Positions 26,931 through 33,993 of a stretch of DNA of 33,993 bases are shown piece after piece. Position 1 is the stretch's first letter, and the number at the start of each line of letters is the position of its first letter. A program made the position numbers and the translations under genes. Below the pieces are notes generated by a model that made no database searches, was not told the origin of the DNA, and saw only the letters and a program-made list of their open reading frames with translations. Where the stretch lies: NCBI GenBank assembly GCA_030619715.1, contig JAUXAW010000008.1:1-33993 (forward strand). The letters run 5' to 3'. This DNA is from a candidate division WWE3 bacterium. GTDB lineage: Bacteria; Patescibacteriota; WWE3; JAUXAW01.

Positions 26931-28850
26931 TTAAGAGACTACCTCCCCCTCCTTAACTTCGCCTTCGTCGCCGGGTTTTTTGTCTGGATCGGAATCGCCG
27001 GGTGGGGGAGGTTGGGGGCCGGACTGGGGACCTTGTGGGCCAGCTTGTGGTGAGCTTGCCGAACCATACATCGCTTGACCGACTTTTTGTAAGGACTGGC
27101 TCAGGTCTTCGGTTTTTTGTTTGAGTTCCTCGGTGGAAGCGGTGGCGAGGACGGAGCGCAGGGCTTTGACTTTTTCTTCGACCTCTTTTTTCAAATCGGC
27201 CGAGACTTTGTCGCCGGCATCCTTCAAAGTTTTTTCAGCGGTGTAGCAGAGTGTGTCGGCAATGTTTCTTGCTTCGACCTGCTCTTTCTTCTTGAGGTCC
27301 TCCGCGGCGTGGGCCTCGGCATCACGGGTCATTTTTTCAACCTCATCTTTGGCCAATCCCGTCGAACCGGTAATCGTAATTTTCTGCTCTTTGCTGGTTG
27401 CCTTATCCTTGGCGGCGACATTTAAAATTCCGTTGGCGTCAATGTCAAACTTAACCTCAACTTGGGGAACTCCCCGGGGCGACGGGGGAATTCCTCCGAG
27501 AATAAACCGACCCAAAGACTTGTTGTCCGCCGCCATCTCCCGTTCACCTTGTAAAACATTGACCTCAACGCTGGTCTGATTGTCCGCCGCGGTGGAAAAA
27601 ATTTGCGTTTTGGAGGTGGGAATCGTCGTGTTGCGCTCGATCAAAGGCGTGCGAATCCCACCGAGAGTTTCGATTCCCAGAGTCAAGGGGGTAACATCCA
27701 AAAGCAAAACGTCTTTGACCTCGCCGCCGAGAACTCCGGCCTGAATTGCGGCTCCGACGGCAACGACCTCATCGGGATTAACCCCTTTGTGCGGCTCGCG
27801 GCCAAAGAAATTTTTAACCGTCTCGACAATCTTGGGCATCCTTGTTTGCCCCCCGACCAAAATCACCTGTTCGATTTCCGACGCTTTAAAGCCGGCGTCT
27901 TTCAACGCCAACTCACAGGGTTTAATCGTCTTTTGAATCAGGTCGTCAACCAGCTGTTCCAGTTTGGCCCGAGTCAGGGTCATTACCAAATGTTTGGGAC
28001 CGGCGGCATCGGCGGTAATGTAGGGAATATTAATTTCGGTTTCCTGCTTGGTCGAAAGTTCGACCTTGGCCTTCTCCGCCGCATCGCGCAGCCGCTGGAG
28101 GGCCTGACGGTCTTGTCTTAAATCAATCCCCTGCTCCTTCTTGAACTCGTCGGCGAGATAATCAATTACTTTCTGGTCAAAATCATCGCCGCCAAGATGG
28201 GTATCACCGGTGGTTGACTTGACCTCGAAAACCCCGTCGCCAATTTCAAGAATGGAAATATCAAAAGTTCCCCCACCCAAGTCATAAACCGCAATCTGTT
28301 CGTTCTGCTTCTTGTCCAAACCGTAAGCAAGAGAGGAAGCGGTTGGCTCGTTGATGATCCGCAAAACTTCCAAACCGGCAATCTCTCCCGCCTGTTTGGT
28401 CGCTTGTCTTTGTGAATCGTCAAAATAGGCGGGAACGGTAATCACCGCCTGCGTCACTCTCTCGTTTAAAAACGCCTCGGCGTCGGCCCTGCACTTCTGA
28501 AGAATTTTGGCGGAAATTTCCTGCGGGGTAAATTGACGGCTTTCAACCTCGACGACGACCATCCCGTCGCGGCCTTCTTTAATCTCATAGGGCAGCCACT
28601 TAATGTCTTGCTGAACCGAAGGATCGGAAAACCTCCGCCCCATCAGCCGCTTGATACTAAAAATGGTGTTTTTGGGATTGACCAACTGCTGCCGCTTGGC
28701 GACTCGACCAACGAGATTCTTGATCGGATCCACGACCGAAGGAATCAAATTCTCCCCTTCGGCCGAATGAATAATTTTCGGCTGACCGCCTTCCATCACG
28801 GCGACAGCGCTGTTTGTAGTACCGAGGTCTATTCCAATAATTTTAGGCAT
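26931..28850 (-). CDS. dnaK: Chaperone protein DnaK
   Basis: [51 protein letters not shown]. Confidence 0.99.
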   Translation of the reverse strand: MPKIIGIDLGTTNSAVAVMEGGQPKIIHSAEGENLIPSVVDPIKNLVGRVAKRQQLVNPKNTIFSIKRLMGRRFSDPSVQQDIKWLPYEIKEGRDGMVVVEVESRQFTPQEISAKILQKCRADAEAFLNERVTQAVITVPAYFDDSQRQATKQAGEIAGLEVLRIINEPTASSLAYGLDKKQNEQIAVYDLGGGTFDISILEIGDGVFEVKSTTGDTHLGGDDFDQKVIDYLADEFKKEQGIDLRQDRQALQRLRDAAEKAKVELSTKQETEINIPYITADAAGPKHLVMTLTRAKLEQLVDDLIQKTIKPCELALKDAGFKASEIEQVILVGGQTRMPKIVETVKNFFGREPHKGVNPDEVVAVGAAIQAGVLGGEVKDVLLLDVTPLTLGIETLGGIRTPLIERNTTIPTSKTQIFSTAADNQTSVEVNVLQGEREMAADNKSLGRFILGGIPPSPRGVPQVEVKFDIDANGILNVAAKDKATSKEQKITITGSTGLAKDEVEKMTRDAEAHAAEDLKKKEQVEARNIADTLCYTAEKTLKDAGDKVSADLKKEVEEKVKALRSVLATASTEELKQKTEDLSQSLQKVGQAMYGSASSPQAGPQGPQSGPQPPPPGDSDPDKKPGDEGEVKEGEVVS

Positions 28851-28852
28851 GA

Positions 28853-29290
28853 TTACTTAACCCTGACCTGCGCTGGTCTCAAAACTTTCCCTTTCACTTT
28901 GTATCCTTTCCGCAAAATCTCTACTACTTTCTGTGCTTCCGTGCCCCCTTCAGTGTTTCCGTGTTGCAGGCCTTCCATCACTTCCGGATCAAACTTGCCT
29001 CCGACTTTAACCTTTATCTCCTCAACCCCCTCCGATTTTAAAACTTCTTTTAGATTTTTCAAGAGCAATCTCAAACCATCGTCGCCGCTGGTCTCGACCG
29101 CTTTTTCTAAATCGTCCAAAATTGGTAAAAGTTTGAGGATTAAAACGGAGTTGGCCAATTTGACAAACTCTTCCTGCTGTTCTCTGACCCGCCGCTCAAG
29201 GTTAATATAATCCGCCCGCGCCCGCTTATACTCCCCCTCCCAATCCTCTCTCGATTCTTTTTGATCCTCCTCCCGATCCCTCTTAATCAT
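28853..29290 (-). CDS. grpE: Nucleotide exchange factor GrpE
   Basis: [18 protein letters not shown]-terminus and coiled coil; ATG at 29290 more plausible than 29362, which overlaps hrcA. Confidence 0.92.
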   Translation of the reverse strand: MIKRDREEDQKESREDWEGEYKRARADYINLERRVREQQEEFVKLANSVLILKLLPILDDLEKAVETSGDDGLRLLLKNLKEVLKSEGVEEIKVKVGGKFDPEVMEGLQHGNTEGGTEAQKVVEILRKGYKVKGKVLRPAQVRVK

Positions 29291-29294
29291 ATTC

Positions 29295-30023
29295 CTACCA
29301 CTCCTTGCCAACCTCTCCCAAGAGTTTGCCAAAGTAGCGAACGACGGGCACAATCTTGTCAAACTTCATTCGACTCGGGCCCAAGACACTAATCGTTCCC
29401 GAATGCTTACCCGAATCAAAGCGGGAGAAAACCACCCCGCAGGGTCTGAAGTTTTCAAGCTCCGTTTCCTCACCGAGCAAAATATGAACGTCGGCGTCGG
29501 AGACGGCCTTGGCAAAAAGTTCCTGCAGGAGGTCATGATGGTCCAAAAGATTCAAGACCGTGCGCGTCACTTCAATATCATAAAATTCGGGATATTCCAA
29601 AATCTTGACCGCGCCGGCGTAGGCCAGGTGACCTTCGGAAGAAAGAGCCAGGGCCAGTTGTGAAGTGACATCGGCCAAGGCCAGAGCCGCTTGGTGCAAA
29701 AGTTTCTCGAACTCAAAACGCTCCTGCCAAAGCCGCTGTCTAATGGCCACTTCCTGCAAAACGGGCACATCCTGCTCTTTCATCAGGTTGGAAATGTAGT
29801 AACGAAGACCCATCGGGGTGGGGATGCGGCCGGCGGAGGTGTGGGGTTTTTGCAAAAAACCCTGCTCGGTCAGGCGAACCATTTCGTTGCGGACCGTCGC
29901 CGGCGAGCAGCTTAGTTTGTATTTTTCGACGAGGCTTCCCGAACCGACCGGGCTGGCCGACTCGATGTATTCCTCGGTGATCGCCTTTAAAATCTCTGTT
30001 TGCCGCTTACTCAACTCTGCCAT
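29295..30023 (-). CDS. hrcA: Heat-inducible transcription repressor HrcA
   Basis: ELSKRQTEILKAITEEYIESASPVGSGSLVEKYKLSCSPATVRNEMVRLTEQGFLQKPHTSAGRIPT. Confidence 0.96.
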   Translation of the reverse strand: MAELSKRQTEILKAITEEYIESASPVGSGSLVEKYKLSCSPATVRNEMVRLTEQGFLQKPHTSAGRIPTPMGLRYYISNLMKEQDVPVLQEVAIRQRLWQERFEFEKLLHQAALALADVTSQLALALSSEGHLAYAGAVKILEYPEFYDIEVTRTVLNLLDHHDLLQELFAKAVSDADVHILLGEETELENFRPCGVVFSRFDSGKHSGTISVLGPSRMKFDKIVPVVRYFGKLLGEVGKEW

Positions 30024-30059
30024 TTGGCACAATATACCACAGAGTGCTAAGGTTGTCAA
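30024..30059 (-). promoter_or_regulatory. hrcA promoter with imperfect CIRCE operator
   Basis: TTGACA (30054-30059)-17-TATATT (30031-30036); TTAGCACTC-N9-TTGTGCCAA at 30024-30050 against CIRCE TTAGCACTC-N9-GAGTGCTAA. Confidence 0.75.
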
Positions 30060-30216
30060 GGGGGTAATTAGGCACTAGGGATTAGGCATTAGGCAATAAG
30101 GACTGGGCGATGTGACTAACTTGACATCCGTTACTTTTCCCCTATAATTAAGCTATGGAGACGCAGAAAAATCTTATCGGTTGCCTCAAAATGAGAGGCG
30201 AGAAAGGAGAAATCGA

Positions 30217-30627
30217 ATGGGAAAGGATGAGGAAAAGAAAGGGTCAGTCTACCTTCGTGTAGGCGAGTCTGGGGTGCTCGAGCTCCAAGCAAAAGCGGTG
30301 ACAATCCAGCAGCTCGTCCACCGCTACTACAACTACTTCTTAGATGGACCACAAGAGGGGTACCAGGTTATCCGCCACGATTTCAAGAAGCTACCAGAAG
30401 TAGGTGTGTTCGTCTTCGAAGGGGCCGACCTCGACGAGGTTAGGGTAGCCTTGGCAGAGAAGTGGGGATTAGATAAGGTGAGCTTGCTAGAGAAACCCCT
30501 ACGAATCCGCCTGGAAGTGCCAATTCCAGAAGGTTTCACCGACGAGGATCTGGTTCGCGCCATCTCCAGCGCCTTATGGAAAGCATTCCCCGATCAGAGA
30601 GGTATGGTTAACATAACACCCGGCTAG
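30217..30627 (+). CDS. Hypothetical orphan protein
   Basis: MGKDEEKKGSVYLRVGESGVLELQ...; AAAGGAG before ATG; promoter TTGACA-16-TATAAT near 30122-30149. Confidence 0.7.
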   Translation: MGKDEEKKGSVYLRVGESGVLELQAKAVTIQQLVHRYYNYFLDGPQEGYQVIRHDFKKLPEVGVFVFEGADLDEVRVALAEKWGLDKVSLLEKPLRIRLEVPIPEGFTDEDLVRAISSALWKAFPDQRGMVNITPG

Positions 30628-30656
30628 ACACCTAGGAGGAGAGCCGCATCCAAAAC

Positions 30657-30697
30657 GAGGGGACTTGATCCATGCGATCGAGCCCCCTCAACTTTTT
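30657..30697 (+). terminator. Terminator of the 30217 gene
   Basis: GGGGACTTGATC...GATCGAGCCCCC followed by TCAACTTTTTT. Confidence 0.7.
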
Positions 30698-30798
30698 TCT
30701 CCTAGTAACAATCCAACCCTTAGGGTTGAAAACGGGTTTCCGCGCCGCCGTTGACACTTCTTAACCCTTAGGGTTGGGAATGTTAGAGAGTGTTGACA

Positions 30799-32592
30799 CT
30801 ACTTGATGGCGAAGAAGGCTTCCTGGGGGAGGGGGACGCGGCCGAATTTTTTGAGGCGTTTTTTGCCTTTCTTTTGCTTCTCTAAAAGTTTTCTTTTTCG
30901 GGTGACATCGCCGCCGTAAAGTTTGGCGGTCACGTCTTTCCTTAAAGCGGGAATCGTCTCCCGCGCCAAAATCTTTCCCCCAATGACAGCCTGAAGGGCG
31001 ACCGCAAACTGCTGGCGGGGAATAACCTTTTTGAGCCGCTTGACCACCTGCCGCCCGACCGCCGCCGCTTTTTCTTTAAGCACAATCTGAGCCAGAGGTT
31101 CAACTCTCTCACCGGCAACCAAAATATCCAACCGGCAAACTTCGACCGGCCGATGTTCAATCAGTTCATAATCCAAAGAAGCGAAGCCGGAGCTTAAAGA
31201 TTTAAGTTGGTCATAAAAATCAACAATCAGTTCCGAGAGGGGTACTTCGTAAGTAAGCTTGACTTGGTTTTCGCTAACATAATCGGTCGAAACAGATACT
31301 CCTCTTTTATCTTGACAGAGCTGAATTATCGAACCTAGAAATTTTTTTGGCGTGAAAATTTGAGCCCGAACCCAAGGTTCGAGAACTTCCATTGAAGGTC
31401 GGGGAAGATCACTGGCACGATGAATAAAGGGTTGGTATTCAACGGACGGGGCAGTCGCGAAGATTTCGAGATTGTAATCTCGCTCGAGGCGCTCTTTGAC
31501 AATCTCCGCATGGAAAACGCCTAAAAATCCGCAGCGGAAACCTTGACCCAAGGAGCTTGATTCTCTCTCGAAGCTAACGGCGGGATCGGTAAGCCTAAGT
31601 TTCTTAAGCGCTGATTCCAACTCCGGAAAATCCTTGTTATCCAGCGAATAAAAACTGACGAAGACAACAGGTTTCGGTTCTTTGTACCCCGGTAACGGTT
31701 CTGTTTTCTGTTTTCCGTTTTCCATCTTCCCCGTCGTCACAGTATCGCCAACTTTAACCAAACTAATATCCTTCAAACCAGTGGCAACATACCCCACCTC
31801 GCCGGTTGAAAGCCCCTCCACCGGCTCCATCTCCGGAGTAAAGTACCCTACCTCGACCGGCTCACACTCAACTTTGGAGTTTAGAAGTTGGAGGTTGGAA
31901 GTTGGAAAGCTAATGTTGCCGTCGACGATCCTCACAAACGCAACGGCGCCCTTGTGCTCATTGTAACTAGAGTCGAAAACTAAAGCGCGTAGAGAGCCGA
32001 AAGGATCGCCGCTTGGGGGTGGGACGCGCTCAACGATGTTTTGCAAAATTTCGTCAATTCCCTCGCCTTTCTTCGCCGACGCAAACAAAATCTCATCACG
32101 GGCGAAACCGAAATTTTTGACCAAATCGTCGGCAACCTTTTCCGGCTCGGCGGCCTCTATGTCAATCTTGTTGACGATGGGAATAATCTTTAATCCCAAA
32201 TCCAAAGCTTTCTGCGTATGAGCGACCGTCTGCGCCTGGATTCCGGCGACGGCGTCAACGATCAAAATTGCACCTTCACAAGCAACCAGCGAGCGGGAGA
32301 CTTCGTAACTAAAATCAACATGTCCCGGTGTATCAATTAAATTGAAAATTGAAAATTTAAAATTGAAAATTTTTTGTAGGTCTTTCGGAAGCTCGTACTT
32401 TAATCGGACTGCCTTAAGCTTTATCGTAACACCTCGCTCTCTTTCTAGCTCCATATTGTCCAGAAACTGCGCGCGCATTTTCAGCGGGGGAATCGTTCCC
32501 GTTTTTTCCAAGAGCCGATCAGCGAGGGTAGATTTTCCGTGGTTAATATGGGCAATCAGAGCTACATTACGAATTCGGTTTTGGGAAGTCAT
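30799..32592 (-). CDS. lepA: Elongation factor 4 (LepA)
   Basis: RNVALIAHINHGKSTLADRLLEKTG, LIDTPGHVDFSYEVSRSL, LepA C-terminal YGGDVTRKRKLLEKQKKGKKRLKKFG. Confidence 0.98.
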   Translation of the reverse strand: MTSQNRIRNVALIAHINHGKSTLADRLLEKTGTIPPLKMRAQFLDNMELERERGVTIKLKAVRLKYELPKDLQKIFNFKFSIFNLIDTPGHVDFSYEVSRSLVACEGAILIVDAVAGIQAQTVAHTQKALDLGLKIIPIVNKIDIEAAEPEKVADDLVKNFGFARDEILFASAKKGEGIDEILQNIVERVPPPSGDPFGSLRALVFDSSYNEHKGAVAFVRIVDGNISFPTSNLQLLNSKVECEPVEVGYFTPEMEPVEGLSTGEVGYVATGLKDISLVKVGDTVTTGKMENGKQKTEPLPGYKEPKPVVFVSFYSLDNKDFPELESALKKLRLTDPAVSFERESSSLGQGFRCGFLGVFHAEIVKERLERDYNLEIFATAPSVEYQPFIHRASDLPRPSMEVLEPWVRAQIFTPKKFLGSIIQLCQDKRGVSVSTDYVSENQVKLTYEVPLSELIVDFYDQLKSLSSGFASLDYELIEHRPVEVCRLDILVAGERVEPLAQIVLKEKAAAVGRQVVKRLKKVIPRQQFAVALQAVIGGKILARETIPALRKDVTAKLYGGDVTRKRKLLEKQKKGKKRLKKFGRVPLPQEAFFAIK

Positions 32593-32634
32593 TGTATGGT
32601 TATTCTACCACCTAGGGTAGATAACAGCTAAAGC

Positions 32635-32654
32635 CCTGCCCGCCGGCAGGCAGG
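32635..32654. repeat. Palindromic repeat variant CCTGCCCGCCGGCAGGCAGG
   Basis: One mismatch from the 20-bp palindrome. Confidence 0.85.
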
Positions 32655-32714
32655 TGTCACTCCAACTCAAATGTAGCGACACGTTTACGTGTTATGGGGG
32701 GAGCTTTACAAACT

Positions 32715-32750
32715 GATGTAAGTCGTCTACGGCCGTACGAAAATAACATC
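32715..32750. repeat. 36-bp imperfect palindrome, copy 2
   Basis: GATGTAAGTCGTCTACGGCCGTACGAAAATAACATC. Confidence 0.85.
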
Positions 32751-32766
32751 ACTTTCACAACTTGGT

Positions 32767-32795
32767 TTGACGGAATCTGTGAGATGTGTTGTAAT
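32767..32795 (+). promoter_or_regulatory. Promoter of the transglutaminase-like gene
   Basis: TTGACG-17 nt-TGTAAT. Confidence 0.65.
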
Positions 32796-32817
32796 CAAAG
32801 GGAGAGGAGGAACCGAA

Positions 32818-33324
32818 GTGGAAATTAGCGAAGCGACGAGAAAGAAGATTGTAGAGCTTTTTGTGAGGGTTCAGAAAGTTCCGTACTACCTGTTCAGGCA
32901 CCGCGACTCAAAGAAACTGTTCTCGCTTAACAAAGGCTGCTGCGCAGAGAAAGTTATCTGGCTCGGTAACAAATTCAAATCTCTTGGTCTCCCTGTCAGA
33001 TATTTCTTAATTGAGTTCAAATGGGAAGACCTCCCTATCCCCGATGATATTTTGGGACTTAAAGAGATGGGTCCTGATTACCATCTTGCGATGAAAACCG
33101 AGATCGACGGGAAGTGGGTTTGGATTGATCCGACCTGGGATCCCGCTCTAGGGAAACTTGGGTTTCCTATCACCGAAGATTGGGATGGGAAGAGCGATAC
33201 TTTGTTGGCGGTCAAACCTCTGAAAGTAGAGGCGTTTGAGCCGGAGGATCCGTCGGATACTGACCTCAGTGAGGAACTCCTGGCGTTCAACGAATACCTC
33301 GAAAAAGCTCGGAAAACACCTTAG
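32818..33324 (+). CDS. Transglutaminase-like cysteine peptidase-fold protein
   Basis: Candidate Cys (NKGCCAEKV), His (DYHLAM) and Asp (WIDPTWDP) in expected order. GTG at 32818 after GGAGAGGAGG; the listed TTG start lies in the promoter -35. Confidence 0.7.
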   Translation: MEISEATRKKIVELFVRVQKVPYYLFRHRDSKKLFSLNKGCCAEKVIWLGNKFKSLGLPVRYFLIEFKWEDLPIPDDILGLKEMGPDYHLAMKTEIDGKWVWIDPTWDPALGKLGFPITEDWDGKSDTLLAVKPLKVEAFEPEDPSDTDLSEELLAFNEYLEKARKTP

Positions 33325-33352
33325 CGAGAGTGCTGTACCGTTAGGGTGTTTT
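33312..33352 (+). terminator. Terminator overlapping the stop codon of the transglutaminase-like gene
   Basis: AAAACACCTTAGCG...CCGTTAGGGTGTTTT followed by GTTTTC. Confidence 0.65.
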
Positions 33353-33433
33353 GTTTTCTGAAAAATTTCTTCTGACGTCAGTCTTTTTTCTTCGGACAAA
33401 ATAGCACGTTGGTGGTATTTTGCCCGTCAAACT

Positions 33434-33469
33434 GATGCAATTCGCCCACGGCCGTACGCAAGTTACATC
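33434..33469. repeat. 36-bp imperfect palindrome, copy 3
   Basis: GATGCAATTCGCCCACGGCCGTACGCAAGTTACATC; touches the stop codon of the next minus-strand gene. Confidence 0.85.
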
Positions 33470-33993
33470 ACTTCTTTTTGATAAGTTTTTGGTAGGCCTT
33501 GTGGGCCTCGTCACCTAACCACCAGTAGGGAAGTAGTTTGAAGGGAAGTTGAGGATCTTCTTTTAGAATGGAGAGGTAGTGAATAGCGTGGGGGGTTTTT
33601 AGGAACTCGCGATACTCGTCATCTAAGGCTCTAAGTTTGTAGACTCTGACAATTAGATTCTCAATACTCTCGTCGCCTATTCCCCCATCGCGCCCGGTAT
33701 TGGAGATGATAATCGTTCCTTCGATATTGTTCTCCTGGACAAAGTTATCCAGAACGCTTTCCAAATTGTAGGGGCAAATCCAAACGCTTTGTTGCAAACT
33801 GGCCGCGCCTAAAATTTTTAACCGTTCTCTTAAAAGGTTCCTACTTTTGGCCATGGTCTCGGGAATATCGTAGGTGATGATGTAAATTCTCTTGTCCCAA
33901 GGGCGGCGTTTTTGGTAGACGGGAATCAAAGACTTGAGCCGCTTCTCGGCTTTCAAAGTGATAATCGGTTCGTAGAAAACATCTCTTTTGAGT
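33468..33993 (-). CDS. PaaX-like / Cas2-fold protein, 5' end outside window
   Basis: KRIYIITYDIPETMAKSRNLLRERLKILGAASLQQSVWICPYN. Frame stays open to the window edge (LKRDVFYEPIIT-LKAEKRL), so the listed TTG start is not the true start. Confidence 0.75.
   Translation of the reverse strand, partial: LKRDVFYEPIITLKAEKRLKSLIPVYQKRRPWDKRIYIITYDIPETMAKSRNLLRERLKILGAASLQQSVWICPYNLESVLDNFVQENNIEGTIIISNTGRDGGIGDESIENLIVRVYKLRALDDEYREFLKTPHAIHYLSILKEDPQLPFKLLPYWWLGDEAHKAYQKLIKKK

Noticed and set aside
32679-32692. ACACGT-TT-ACGTGT inverted repeat
   Set aside because: Single short palindrome with no second copy found; chance occurrence is plausible.
33468-33993. Cas2 as evidence of a CRISPR-Cas locus
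   Set aside because: No direct-repeat array or other cas genes visible, and the longer open frame fits PaaX-like proteins better.
1-33993. tRNA/rRNA genes
   Set aside because: No T-arm GGTTCGAATCC-like or conserved rRNA segments were recognised by eye; a tRNAscan/Infernal run is needed to be certain.

Overview
The window looks like a compact bacterial chromosome segment, probably from a Candidate Phyla Radiation / Patescibacteria-like genome. That lineage is inferred from gene content, ultra-short core proteins and palindromic intergenic repeats; it was not tested. Most core genes are on the minus strand: a membrane-anchored Clp-type double AAA+ ATPase, secA, RNase J, a family-4-like uracil-DNA glycosylase, a protease-less Lon ATPase, pnp, rpsO, a DHH-family protein lacking its DHH motif, infB, ylxR, nusA, a dnaJ without zinc finger, dnaK, grpE, hrcA and lepA. 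Between them sit small orphan genes with their own 17-bp-spaced sigma70-type promoters, Shine-Dalgarno sites and hairpin terminators. The strongest leads are: (1) a 3.4-kb island of orphan genes between dnaK and dnaJ, with a repeated CCCCAAAATCCCCAGAGTATTT element next to four minus-strand promoters and an unlisted 42-aa membrane micro-ORF; (2) many core genes whose -10 box is only 6-9 nt from the start codon, suggesting leaderless mRNAs, including hrcA under an imperfect CIRCE; (3) palindromic and short tandem repeats inserted in frame in essential proteins, at equivalent GTPase positions in IF-2 and LepA; (4) a family of 36-bp palindromes; (5) a candidate structured RNA region at 5853-6430; (6) several apparent pseudo-enzymes or protease-less ATPases. 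No CRISPR array, rRNA or tRNA was recognised. All product calls are by eye from motifs, without database searches.
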